Shown piece by piece: positions 50,165-59,001 of a stretch of DNA of 64,000 nucleotides; position 1 is the stretch's first letter; each line of letters opens with the position of its first letter. Origin of the DNA: Gammaproteobacteria bacterium (lineage in GTDB: Bacteria > Pseudomonadota > Gammaproteobacteria > Steroidobacterales > Steroidobacteraceae). Location: the NCBI GenBank assembly GCA_028293745.1, contig JAQGOF010000043.1:1-64000 (forward strand), in the 5' to 3' direction. Both the position numbers and the translations under genes were made by a program. Below the pieces are notes generated by a model that saw only the letters and a program-made list of their open reading frames with translations, searched no databases and was not told where the DNA came from.

Positions 50165-50776
50165 CTAAGGCGGGCTCTCGAGGGAAACTCGCAGGTGCCC
50201 CAGCGAGGCACGTGCGAATCTCTCGACCAGGGCCGGTGCGAAGTGATTCAACTTGTCCAGGGATTGGCGGTTGTCCGCGGTCGCGGTCAGTTGCCAGCCT
50301 TCCGGCGTACGCTGCAGCGATAGCGCCGTCCCTGGAAAAACCGCATCCGATAGTTCGATGCGTACTTCATCGTTCGTGGAGCTGCGAGCCTGGACCGAAG
50401 CCAGGGCACGACGGACCTGCTTCTCGATGAGTTCCGCAATGGACGGATCGGGTGCTCCGGCCGGTGCGGCAGGTTGGAAGCCGGGCCCCTGGTCGATCAC
50501 ACGTTGTGCCTGCAGCATGGCCGAGACATCCACGGCTGAGGGGCGTGGGTGCTCGGCGAGGTCCTTTCGAGCCGTCAGATCGGCCAGCTGCCGTATTGTG
50601 ACCGGCGCATCCATCAGGCTGCGAAACAACAGCGCCTGCTGTCGTACATCTGCCGGATCCGATGCCTGCGACCCGCTTCGAGTTGACGAGTCGCTGCCGC
50701 TCGAAGGGGCATCGTTGCGATTCGCGGTCCCGTTGACGACGTTGCTGCTACTGACGGAAATACTCGACTCGCTCAC
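50165..50776 (-). CDS. sctP: type III secretion HpaP/SctP-like needle-length/substrate-switch protein
   Basis: C-terminal VRIELSDAVFPGTALSLQRTPEGWQLTATADNRQSLDKLNHFAPALVERFARASLGHLRVSLE resembles HpaP/SctP C-domain; overlaps sctO by 4 bp. Confidence 0.6.
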   Translation of the reverse strand: MSESSISVSSSNVVNGTANRNDAPSSGSDSSTRSGSQASDPADVRQQALLFRSLMDAPVTIRQLADLTARKDLAEHPRPSAVDVSAMLQAQRVIDQGPGFQPAAPAGAPDPSIAELIEKQVRRALASVQARSSTNDEVRIELSDAVFPGTALSLQRTPEGWQLTATADNRQSLDKLNHFAPALVERFARASLGHLRVSLESPP

Positions 50777-51228
50777 GCTTCCTGCTCCTCCAGGCGCAAC
50801 ACTCTTTGCCCTTGCGCCTTCTGCAAACTTGCCTGCAATGTCCGTAGTGCGTCCTGTCGGGCCAGCGTGCGCCGATATATCGCTCGCGCGTCCATGGCTG
50901 CCGAGGATGCCGCAGTAAGCAATTCATCGGCATCGGCAAGCACTTTCGCTGCCCCCGTCACCCGGCCTCGATGAGCCTCGCACCGCAGCGACGCGCCAGT
51001 CAGCGTTGCCGCCTGGATACCGGAGCCCGGATTGGAAATCGACTCCGTCAGCCTGTCGCGTTCGAGGTGGTACGCAACGACAGCTGCCTCCCACTGTTCC
51101 AGTGCCGCCTGGCGCTCCAACTCCCGCTGATGCAACATCCCGTTGCGCTCATGGACTACGGCCAGTGCACAATCCACGCGCCGCTTCTGCACTGCCAGGA
51201 GTGAAGTAAGGCGTGAACCCGCACTCAT
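50773..51228 (-). CDS. sctO: type III secretion stalk protein, SctO-like
   Basis: 151 aa coiled-coil; position immediately downstream of sctN with 4 bp overlap. Confidence 0.65.
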   Translation of the reverse strand: MSAGSRLTSLLAVQKRRVDCALAVVHERNGMLHQRELERQAALEQWEAAVVAYHLERDRLTESISNPGSGIQAATLTGASLRCEAHRGRVTGAAKVLADADELLTAASSAAMDARAIYRRTLARQDALRTLQASLQKAQGQRVLRLEEQEA

Positions 51229-52541
51229 TTGCAGATTCCCGTCAACGCCATCACGCTCTCATCGAATCCGCTCAGTTGGTCCGCTGGCTGTTGCAGCAGC
51301 TTGCGTATGGCGGGAAGGTTGCGAATGGCTTCGTCCGCCTCGGTGTCGGATCCCCGTTTGTACTCCCCGATCTGCAGCAACAATTCCACGTCCTGATACT
51401 TTGCGAGCTGCTTGCGGAGCGACGCTGCTGCGTGCAGATGAGCGGGCTGCGCTACGCGCGGCATGACACGACTGGCGCTTGCCAGGACATCAATCGCCGG
51501 AAAATGATTGGCGGCCGCGAGCTTTCGCGATAGATAGATGTGACCATCGAGGATGGAGCGCACTTCCTCGCCGATGGGATCGCCCTCCTCGTCCTCCAGC
51601 AGCACCGTATAAAAGGCTGTGATCGACGCGCGCTCATTGTTCCCAGTGCGCTCGAATAACCGCGGCAGCGCAGAAAACACCGAGGGTGGATAGCCGCGGC
51701 GTGCAGGAGGCTCGCCCACCGCCAGTCCCACATCGCGCAGTGCCCTCGCGAATCGAGTCACCGAATCCAACAACAACAGAACCCGTTTGCCCTGGTCTCT
51801 GAAATACTCCGCGATAGCCGTCCCGACATAGGCGGCTCGTCCGCGCTCGAGCGCGGGCCTGTCGGACGTCGCAACCACAACGACGCTCTTGCGTTGACCC
51901 TCTGCACCAAGGTTATCGTCGATGAATTCGCGCACCTCCCGACCACGCTCGCCGAGAAGTACGATGACATTCACATCGGCTGCGGAGCGCGCGAGCATGC
52001 CCAGTAAGGTGCTCTTGCCCCCGCCGGCGGCAGCGAAAATACCCACGCGTTGACCCTCTCCGACCGTCAACACAGTGTCGAGCGCCCGAACGCCAGTATG
52101 GAAAGGCTGGCGGATCGGGATGCGAGTCATTGCGTTTGGAGCATCTCGATATACGGGCACCCGTGCAAGGTTGGTGGGTGCTGGTTGGCCGTCAACGACA
52201 TTTCCCAGCGCATCGAGGGTACGCCCCAGCAGATCATCACCTGCGCCTACAGTCGCCTGAAAACCTTTCGAAACGACTTCCGTGTCGGCAGAGAGTCCAT
52301 CCAGAGTGCCCAGTGGCGTGAGCAGCGCCATCCCGCGCTCGATTCCAACCACCTCGGCCGTCAAAAGCTGCCGGCTTCCGGGATCCCGTAGCTCGCAGAC
52401 ATCGCCGATACGCGCATTCACGCCTGTCGCGCGAATCAAAGTACCGCGCGCCTCTGCTACGCGGCCAACCCGCTTCAGCGTCTCGATGCTGCGCAAAGCC
52501 GCGAGGAGCCGATCAGGCTCGGTGCCTCGTGATGCGCTCAC
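51225..52541 (-). CDS. sctN: type III secretion ATPase SctN
   Basis: [77 protein letters not shown] start at 52541 ([13 protein letters not shown]). Confidence 0.95.
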   Translation of the reverse strand: MSASRGTEPDRLLAALRSIETLKRVGRVAEARGTLIRATGVNARIGDVCELRDPGSRQLLTAEVVGIERGMALLTPLGTLDGLSADTEVVSKGFQATVGAGDDLLGRTLDALGNVVDGQPAPTNLARVPVYRDAPNAMTRIPIRQPFHTGVRALDTVLTVGEGQRVGIFAAAGGGKSTLLGMLARSAADVNVIVLLGERGREVREFIDDNLGAEGQRKSVVVVATSDRPALERGRAAYVGTAIAEYFRDQGKRVLLLLDSVTRFARALRDVGLAVGEPPARRGYPPSVFSALPRLFERTGNNERASITAFYTVLLEDEEGDPIGEEVRSILDGHIYLSRKLAAANHFPAIDVLASASRVMPRVAQPAHLHAAASLRKQLAKYQDVELLLQIGEYKRGSDTEADEAIRNLPAIRKLLQQPADQLSGFDESVMALTGICK

Positions 52542-53167
52542 GCGGAAGGCTCCGTTGCAACAGCGGCGAGGGCTGCCCGCACGGTCTGCAGCTGCGCTGA
52601 CAAACCAACCTCGATGCGACCCAGCTCCGTTTCCACGATACATGCCATGGGATCGAGCTGCGGATCGATCACCAGCTCCACCGTCTCGACTTCCGGATGA
52701 GCGCCCTGCCATCGATCGAGCATCTCGCGCGTGCACTTCTGCGCCGCGCTACTGATTCTGACGCATATATGGCGCTCTTCCCGTATCGCAGCGAGTCCTT
52801 CCGCGGCCAGCGCCGCAACGAGATCACCCTGGTCGAGCCGCGGCACGATTCGCGCAACGATCGATACCGCCAACTCGACAATGCACAACTCCGAAGCCGC
52901 AAGCAGCTCGCGAGCCTGCTTTTGCGCCTCGAGCACATGTTTGATCGCCTCCGACTGCGCATGGGCGACACCGGCTGCGCGCCCGTCGAAGTAGGCGCGC
53001 CTCTACAGGAGCTCTGCCTGCCGTTTCGCCGTCTGCAGTACTCGTCCAGCTTCGCTCAACAGGCCGTTCAACTCGCTCACCTCTGCCCAGGCGCGCCGCG
53101 GAATGCGCTGCCCGGCAACCGCCGTGAGCAGGTGCTCCGAGTCAGTCAAGGCGATTGTCGCGGTCAA
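52538..53167 (-). pseudogene. sctL: type III secretion stator SctL interrupted by an in-frame TAG (codon 55)
   Basis: TTG start at 53167 overlaps sctK stop (cgTTGAcc); MTATIALTDSEHLL...LQTAKRQAELL*RRAYFDGRAAGVAHAQSEAIKHMLEAQKQARELL...; both halves in the same frame, 53005-53003 reads TAG; full length would be 209 aa. Confidence 0.75.
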
Positions 53168-53859
53168 CGGGTCTCTCCCACCGAACCGGTCCGCAGGCCC
53201 GCAACGGGCTTGGCGCCGGGATTTGCGGCTCTGCGATCCGGCTGTTGAATCCTCAGGCGCAGGCAAGCCTCCGCCGCGGCTGCTGTCAGACTCGGCGCGC
53301 AGGCATCGAACCACCACGCCCGCTCGTAAGTCAGCCGGACACTTTCGCCCCAGGCCGGATGCAAAGCATCGGCGAAGCCGGCAAACTCGGTCGCACCGCA
53401 CCTCACCAATCGCTCCACCATGTCGAGGTCACCGGCGGCGGTCGCGGGTGCGGACTGGCTCGGAGCTGCGGGAAACGCGAGTACACGCGCATAGCGTTCC
53501 GGACCCAGCGCGCTGCGGATCTTCACCACTTCGGGACGGTTGACCAGGGTGCGTATCGTCGCCGCCATGGCGAGCGAGCCCAAGTCGAGCGCACACTCGA
53601 AGGGATCCGTCACGAGCGGCGCCAGCCACGCTGCGGCCCGAAGACGGCCAATCGCATCGGAATCGAGCTCGGCCGGCAGACCGAATAACACCGGGCTGAC
53701 CGTGCAGAGGCGCTTGGCCAGCCAACGGCGCCCCAGCGCCAGCTTGCGTGCCTGCGTGAGCAGCTCGATCGGAACACTGGGCAACCAACTGGAATGCACG
53801 CGCTTGAGCGTCTCGACTTGGACCTCAAACCACAGTCTGGCATCTTCGGGCAGAGACAC
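53164..53859 (-). CDS. sctK: type III secretion SctK-like sorting platform protein
   Basis: 231 aa; syntenic between sctJ and sctL; WLPSVPIELLTQARKLALGRRWLAKRL... Confidence 0.75.
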   Translation of the reverse strand: MSLPEDARLWFEVQVETLKRVHSSWLPSVPIELLTQARKLALGRRWLAKRLCTVSPVLFGLPAELDSDAIGRLRAAAWLAPLVTDPFECALDLGSLAMAATIRTLVNRPEVVKIRSALGPERYARVLAFPAAPSQSAPATAAGDLDMVERLVRCGATEFAGFADALHPAWGESVRLTYERAWWFDACAPSLTAAAAEACLRLRIQQPDRRAANPGAKPVAGLRTGSVGETR

Positions 53860-53862
53860 TGG

Positions 53863-54534
53863 TCACCTCGCGGCCACCGGCACTGGCAGCAGCATCGCTG
53901 TACCGTTGGCGGCGGCAGTGGCAACAGCTGCCGCCGCGTGCCGGGTAAAGAATTTCACCGTGACACGATTGACGTCCTTCAATCCTTCGATGCCGTCCGT
54001 GACGATTGCCTTGATGTCGGTTTCACGCAGTTCGAGATTCGCGCCCGGCCGCTGGATGATGACCACGGAAGCCGAAGCGGACTGCGGCTTGTCATCCAGC
54101 AGGCTGCGCTCCGGCAGGGCAATGTGCACCCGGGCGTCCACAATCCCGTCCAATTGCATCAATGTCTGCTGCACTTCCTGGGACAGCGCAAAGATGTACC
54201 GCGCGCGCTCCTCCAGCGGGGAGGAGACGAAGCTCTCTTTCGGGAAGACATCGCCCAGTGTGCGCAGTGACTGGCGCGGCAGGCCGGCCGCGCCCAGGAC
54301 GGCCATGGCGTTCGGAATCTCATCGTGTGCCACTGCAATCGACCAGCCCTTGGCTTTGGTCATCTGCGCTTTCTGTGCATCAATGTGCGCCGACAGCAGG
54401 GTCGCCTGCACTTCGTTGGCCTGGGTCTCGGTGAGATCGGTGTACAGCGGGCTTTTGCTGCAACCGGTGAGAATGCCCGCGGCAAACACCAGTGCGGGCA
54501 GTGCCGTGAGTATGGCGGGGCGATGCATGCGCAA
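53863..54534 (-). CDS. sctJ: type III secretion inner ring lipoprotein SctJ
   Basis: ILTGCSKSPLYTDLTETQANEVQATLLSAHIDAQK...LSQEVQQTLMQLDGIVDARVHIALPE...ASVVIIQRPGANLELRETDIKAIVTDGIEGLKDVNRVTVKFF. Confidence 0.95.
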   Translation of the reverse strand: MRMHRPAILTALPALVFAAGILTGCSKSPLYTDLTETQANEVQATLLSAHIDAQKAQMTKAKGWSIAVAHDEIPNAMAVLGAAGLPRQSLRTLGDVFPKESFVSSPLEERARYIFALSQEVQQTLMQLDGIVDARVHIALPERSLLDDKPQSASASVVIIQRPGANLELRETDIKAIVTDGIEGLKDVNRVTVKFFTRHAAAAVATAAANGTAMLLPVPVAAR

Positions 54535-54537
54535 GCC

Positions 54538-54948
54538 TCAGGTCTGCTCGCGGAACAACTGTTGAACACCCTCGGACGTGCGGTTTGCGACGTTCGAGGT
54601 CAGCTCGCAGTGGAACAGGAACTCCTGTGCCTTCAAGGTCATCATCAGCATGTCGGAAGGCCGGAGCTCTCCATGCTGCATCTGCAGCGCCCTGCTGCCG
54701 AGAGACTCCGCGCGGCCGTTGAGATTGTCCAGCGTTGCCATTACGGTCCGAAATCCCTGCGACTCGCTTGCAGACACGTGCATCGTGTGTGCCGAGGCAG
54801 GCGCGGTGTTCGCGGCCGCTGCAAACGCCGCGTCGAAATGGGAAACCTCGAATACCGATGCGCTGTTTGCCGCGCCCGCCGAACCTGCGCCGGCAAGGGC
54901 CGGCTCCGCTGGCTGCAACTCGAATGCCAAACTGGCGACTGCGTCCAT
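54538..54948 (-). CDS. sctI: type III secretion inner rod SctI-like protein
   Basis: 136 aa, C-terminal LRPSDMLMMTLKAQEFLFHCELTSNVANRTSEGVQQLFREQ matches YscI/HrpB inner rod pattern. Confidence 0.8.
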   Translation of the reverse strand: MDAVASLAFELQPAEPALAGAGSAGAANSASVFEVSHFDAAFAAAANTAPASAHTMHVSASESQGFRTVMATLDNLNGRAESLGSRALQMQHGELRPSDMLMMTLKAQEFLFHCELTSNVANRTSEGVQQLFREQT

Positions 54949-54963
54949 GACGCCTCCTACTGC

Positions 54964-55353
54964 TTACTGCTTGCGGCCGAGCGTCTGCAATGCCTCACCC
55001 ACGCTCGTCGTCGCCGTGGAGGCGTTCGTTGCCAGGAACGAGAACCTCATCGACTCGGCGGTGAGCTGTGTGACCTGCGACGGCTGATCCTGTCCGGCGT
55101 TGCTCACCTGATCGGACAGTTGCGTAATTACCTGCGCCTGCTGATTCAGAGCCTGTCCCCAGGCCTTCGCCATCGCCTCGTACCAGGACTTGGTATCGTT
55201 GGCGCTGGGGCTGTACGCCGAGCTCAATGATATGTTGCGTGAAAGAAGTTGTGAGGCCGAGGTGGACTGCTGCGTCGAGGAGGACGGGTTGGTTGAGCCC
55301 GTGGTCCCCGTTGAAGTCTGGGTTGGATACATCACCGAGTAGATCGTAGTCAT
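54964..55353 (-). CDS. putative T3SS needle/filament subunit (SctF- or EspA-like)
   Basis: 129 aa; S/T-rich N-terminus; C-terminal two-helix module SWYEAMAKAWGQALNQQAQVITQLSDQVSN...ASTATTSVGEALQTLGRKQ paralogous to 56682-57329; between sctI and sctD. Confidence 0.5.
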   Translation of the reverse strand: MTTIYSVMYPTQTSTGTTGSTNPSSSTQQSTSASQLLSRNISLSSAYSPSANDTKSWYEAMAKAWGQALNQQAQVITQLSDQVSNAGQDQPSQVTQLTAESMRFSFLATNASTATTSVGEALQTLGRKQ

Positions 55354-55360
55354 AGTTACT

Positions 55361-55396
55361 CCTTTTGCGCGGGCGTTGCCCGCTCACCGTCGCTCC
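55361..55396. repeat. REP-like element copy 1
   Basis: CCTTTTGCGCGGGCGTTGCCCGCTCACCGTCGCTCC; aligns to copies at 55440 and ~58975. Confidence 0.75.
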
Positions 55397-56454
55397 AGGG
55401 CAAACCCGACCGGGTTTGCCCGTGCGGGCATGCCCGCACCCTTCTGCGCGGGCGCTCGCCCGCTTACTGTCGTTCCGGACTGCCTGAATTCGCCAGCCGT
55501 GTGCGTGGGATCCGCCAGCTTCCAGTGCTCCGTGTGGCCGTCCCGCTCGACCAGCACCTCGCCCTCTTTCACTCCGGGCAATCGGCCACCTTGTGGCAGA
55601 GAGGCGCCGACGTAGTAGCGCGACCCATCGGCAGTCACCACATACGGATCAGCGCTGGCAACAACCGAAACGATGCGCGTGCCATCCACGGTTGTACCGT
55701 GCATCGACCCGCCGGGGTGATCCAGGTTGATGGCCATGACACGTTTCAGACCGACGATCTCCCTGACCGCTCGGGACTTGACGATAGCCTCGAGAGCTCG
55801 CGGGTCGCCGAGATGTCCGCTCACGGTCACCGCGCCGTCGCCGTTGTACTGTGCCTCGCAAGTGATGCCGGACAGGCGCAACACCTCGGCAACATCGTGG
55901 GCAATCGAAGCCCCGGAGCGGGAAGTGACGGCCGCGGCTGCGGTCGCCTGGCCTGCAGCGCCCTGTGCCGATTGCCCGGTGATTGCGAGCGAGATAGCAC
56001 GAACCGCAAACACTGTGGCGACGATCGCTGCCACCACGGCGGCCGCGACACTCAATGGCCGCCGTCTCAGCATTTGTGACACTGACTGCGCTCTCGATGG
56101 CGGAGCCTTCGCGGGCGGGTGTTCATTCGCGTTCACTTCCGCGGGTGCATCCACTGGCGGGGCCGTCGCAACGATTTCGAACGCGGCACTGCCAATGATC
56201 ACCGGGACCCCGGGATGCACGAAAATGGTCGCGCCCGGATCCTGCTCGTGCCCGTTCACATTCAAGGCACCCTCGATCGTTCGCAGAAAGAACTTGTCGG
56301 CCTGCCTCTTCAGAACACAGTGATGGCTGCGTACACCGGTGTCAGCGAGAATCACGTCACAGTCATCGCTCGCGCCAATCACCAGCATGTCGGCGGTGTC
56401 CAGGCGGATCACGGCGCCCTTGTGTACACCCCCAGTCACCTTCAGCGCCGGCAC
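55384..56454 (-). CDS. sctD: type III secretion inner ring SctD-like protein
   Basis: FHA-like N-terminal domain, single TM (PLSVAAAVVAAIVATVFAVRAISLAI), BON-like periplasmic domain with HLGDPRALEAIVKSRAVREIVGLKRVMAIN; GTG start. Confidence 0.85.
   Translation of the reverse strand: MPALKVTGGVHKGAVIRLDTADMLVIGASDDCDVILADTGVRSHHCVLKRQADKFFLRTIEGALNVNGHEQDPGATIFVHPGVPVIIGSAAFEIVATAPPVDAPAEVNANEHPPAKAPPSRAQSVSQMLRRRPLSVAAAVVAAIVATVFAVRAISLAITGQSAQGAAGQATAAAAVTSRSGASIAHDVAEVLRLSGITCEAQYNGDGAVTVSGHLGDPRALEAIVKSRAVREIVGLKRVMAINLDHPGGSMHGTTVDGTRIVSVVASADPYVVTADGSRYYVGASLPQGGRLPGVKEGEVLVERDGHTEHWKLADPTHTAGEFRQSGTTVSGRAPAQKGAGMPARANPVGFALERR
55440..55476. repeat. REP-like element copy 2
   Basis: CCTTCTGCGCGGGCGCTCGCCCGCTTACTGTCGTTCC. 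Confidence 0.75.
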
Positions 56455-56588
56455 GTGTCTGGTATCGAGGGCGCCTTCACCCGCCAGACGCGCCAGCGGC
56501 TGGCTGCATTGGCCGACTCCTGGAAGCGGGGACTGCCGATCGAGCAGGTCGCATCGGCCGCGACGGAGTCCGCCGCATACTCGGGAGA

Positions 56589-56602
56589 ACCCTAGCTAGG
56601 GT
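56589..56602. promoter_or_regulatory. 14 bp perfect palindrome ACCCTAGCTAGGGT
   Basis: perfect dyad in the divergent region between sctD and the 215 aa substrate gene. Confidence 0.5.
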
Positions 56603-56681
56603 ATGCACGGGCTGACTTGGGCAGCGGCATCAGAGATGCTCGGCAAGGGCATCGGAGTTCAGCAAACTGAAGGAGAAGGAC

Positions 56682-57329
56682 ATGTCGCTGCACATCCACA
56701 CCAACATCGTGCCACAGACCATCGAGCTGACGGCCACGAGGCAGAGCGGTGGTACGTTGCCGCATGTCGTGACTGCCGGCCAGCAGGCGCTGGCCCTGAC
56801 AGCAAAGAACACGTTCAGCAACTCGCTCACCCAAGTGGGAATTACCGGCGACACCCGTGACTCTGCCGTCAATGTTTTCGCCGGCAGCTTCATCGATGCA
56901 AGCGGCTTCCCCTCAGGGGACTCGCCAACCACCCAGGCCGTCCTCGATGCCTCCTTCCGCAACGGAAACCTGGCACCGGCCTCCCAGAACGTCACCGACA
57001 CCATGACGCGGATGACCATCGCTCTTGGCATCAACGGCCAGCAGGACGGCAGTGGTGGCGGCAGCGGTGGCAACGGCGAGAGCTGGCTCGAAGCCATTGC
57101 GCGGGCGATGGGCAAGGCACTCGGTACCATGGCGCAGAACCTCGTCAACGAGAGCAATCAGCTCAGCAGCCTGTCCGGCAACAGCAGTGGCTCGGGCGCC
57201 CAGCAGTTCCAGACGGTCATGGCCAAGTTCCAGGCGCACTCGCAATTGTTTGGAATGCTGTCGGATGCATTCTCGAATGCCATCAAGTCCATTGGCCAGG
57301 GCATGCAAACCATGGGGAGCAAGACATAA
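56682..57329 (+). CDS. putative secreted T3SS filament/translocator-like protein, paralogue of 54964-55353
   Basis: C-terminal SWLEAIARAMGKALGTMAQNLVNESNQLSSLSGN...FSNAIKSIGQGMQTMGSKT; good SD AAGGAGAAGGACATG. Confidence 0.5.
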   Translation: MSLHIHTNIVPQTIELTATRQSGGTLPHVVTAGQQALALTAKNTFSNSLTQVGITGDTRDSAVNVFAGSFIDASGFPSGDSPTTQAVLDASFRNGNLAPASQNVTDTMTRMTIALGINGQQDGSGGGSGGNGESWLEAIARAMGKALGTMAQNLVNESNQLSSLSGNSSGSGAQQFQTVMAKFQAHSQLFGMLSDAFSNAIKSIGQGMQTMGSKT

Positions 57330-57377
57330 GATGCGGCATGGCCCTTCGGTCCGCGTGCATCACAGTGCCCGCGGTCT

Positions 57378-58391
57378 CTACAAGTCATAACTCACACCCG
57401 CACTCACCGTATAACGGGGAAAGAGCTGGTAGCCATAGAGATTGCTGTAGACGGGCACCTGTACGAATCCATACACCTGCAGTTTGGACACCACCCTGGC
57501 ACTCACCCCCGGGCTGATGAACGCAACATTTCCCGCGGTGCTCTGAATGTCCGCGAGCGCGCCCTGGTCGCGCGACTTGCGCAGCAGATTCACCTGTAGC
57601 TGGGGTATCAGCCGCGGATAGGCCACATAGCGCAGGCCGAAGCTCACCGTGGTTGCATTTCCCGGCCGGAAGTCATTGCCCGGCTGGTCCATGTGATGCT
57701 TGAGGGCACTCTGAAACTGCCCGTTGGCAAAGAAGTCGAAGTCCTGGCTGATGGCCTGGAAATAATAGGCACCCACAATGATGTCAGTACTGCCCGTACC
57801 CGGCTGCAGGCTCGCATCGAGCGGCGCTCCGGCATTGGGCCCCCCGTAGAAGTCGACCGCCGTTCCGTAGTGGCCCGTGGGGAGCTTCACCCCGAGCTGC
57901 ACTCCCAGATTGTGAGTCGGCAACAATCCCTGGTAGCTGCCGACGAGCCGGACATCGCCCAGGCTCGAGGTGCGTGAGCTGCTCAACTCCGGCAGCTCCT
58001 GCGCGGCTGCATCGAATGCGCCGTAGGTCGAGTGTGTCCTCATGACATAGGGCACGAACAGGCTGATGTTCCAGGCCGAGTTGGGACTGTAGCTCACACC
58101 CGCCGTGACGTAGCGGTTGAGTGTTTCGCGCTCCAGCTCGTTGCCGTCCGGCACACTCGAAATGGAGCGCGTGCCGCTGCGCAGCTGATCCTGATGGATG
58201 TAGTCGTACTGCAGGCTCACGCGTAAGCCGGCACTGGCGGAATAGCCCATGGCGGCATCGGAGCTGAGAGTGCAGCCGCAGCTCGCACAAGCGCTCGCCA
58301 TCCGCGGGAGCGCCGCGGTCAGCGGAGTCAACAAGCAACAACACACGAGCTGCGTGGTCGCACCACGGCGCACAAAAGTTGAAATTTTCAT
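57378..58391 (-). CDS. outer membrane beta-barrel protein (transporter-like)
   Basis: signal peptide, CASCGCTL cysteine cluster, alternating barrel strands, GVQLGVKLPTGHYGTAVDF, ends GVSYDL. Confidence 0.75.
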   Translation of the reverse strand: MKISTFVRRGATTQLVCCCLLTPLTAALPRMASACASCGCTLSSDAAMGYSASAGLRVSLQYDYIHQDQLRSGTRSISSVPDGNELERETLNRYVTAGVSYSPNSAWNISLFVPYVMRTHSTYGAFDAAAQELPELSSSRTSSLGDVRLVGSYQGLLPTHNLGVQLGVKLPTGHYGTAVDFYGGPNAGAPLDASLQPGTGSTDIIVGAYYFQAISQDFDFFANGQFQSALKHHMDQPGNDFRPGNATTVSFGLRYVAYPRLIPQLQVNLLRKSRDQGALADIQSTAGNVAFISPGVSARVVSKLQVYGFVQVPVYSNLYGYQLFPRYTVSAGVSYDL

Positions 58392-58539
58392 GACCTCACC
58401 TGAAAACGCAAAGGACAGGAATCGCACCTGCGGCTCGAATCGGGCATGTGGCTCGAATCGGCCCCCGGCCTGAAACGGCCCTGGGACGGGCCGGCAGCGT
58501 CTCACGACGCAAGTCAGGTGCGGCTGGCGTTGGATCGGA

Positions 58540-58992
58540 TCAGGCGAGGCGCGGAGGACCGCGCGGGGACTGCTGGCGTGTGGGACCGAAGCGGGAGTGG
58601 GTCTGCGCAACCTGGATAGGCGCCGCGCTCAGAGTTGCAAGTTGAACCGCCGCCAGTACCGGCAATACAGGTAGTGGAGCGGGTCCCGAGCTCTGCGCGT
58701 AAGGACAGGTCGGATCCGTCTGCGCGTGATGATGCCCGGCGGCATGATCGTGGGCGTGATGGCCCAGTGCGTAATGACCGTGTGTCTTTGTGGGTGATGT
58801 CCCGGGGGTTGCGCCGGGCGCGTCGGTATCACATAAGACGACTTCGAGCCGCCCATCCACCGGCGCGAGCATGAAACCCGCGGGAACGAACGCCCGTAGA
58901 CAGAGCATGGCCAGGACGAATGGAGCCGCCCGATGGCGGACGCCACCGTACCGCAAGCGTTTTGCTCCTCTGTTTAGGGCGTGCCCGCTCAT
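58540..58992 (-). CDS. DUF2946 family protein, histidine-rich
   Basis: LCLRAFVPAGFMLAPVDGRLEVVLCDTDAP...HGHYALGHHAHDHAAGHHHAQTDPTCPYAQSSGPAPLP. Confidence 0.75.
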   Translation of the reverse strand: MSGHALNRGAKRLRYGGVRHRAAPFVLAMLCLRAFVPAGFMLAPVDGRLEVVLCDTDAPGATPGTSPTKTHGHYALGHHAHDHAAGHHHAQTDPTCPYAQSSGPAPLPVLPVLAAVQLATLSAAPIQVAQTHSRFGPTRQQSPRGPPRLA

Positions 58993-59000
58993 CGTCGCTC
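58975..59000. repeat. REP-like element copy 3
   Basis: TAGGGCGTGCCCGCTCATCGTCGCTC, matching GCCCGCTCAYCGTCGCTCC of copies 1 and 2. Confidence 0.65.
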
Positions 59001-59001
59001 C

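Noticed and set aside
58432-58461. Direct repeat GGCTCGAATCGG x2
   Set aside because: Too short and lies in a low-complexity GC-rich leader; not distinguishable from chance slippage
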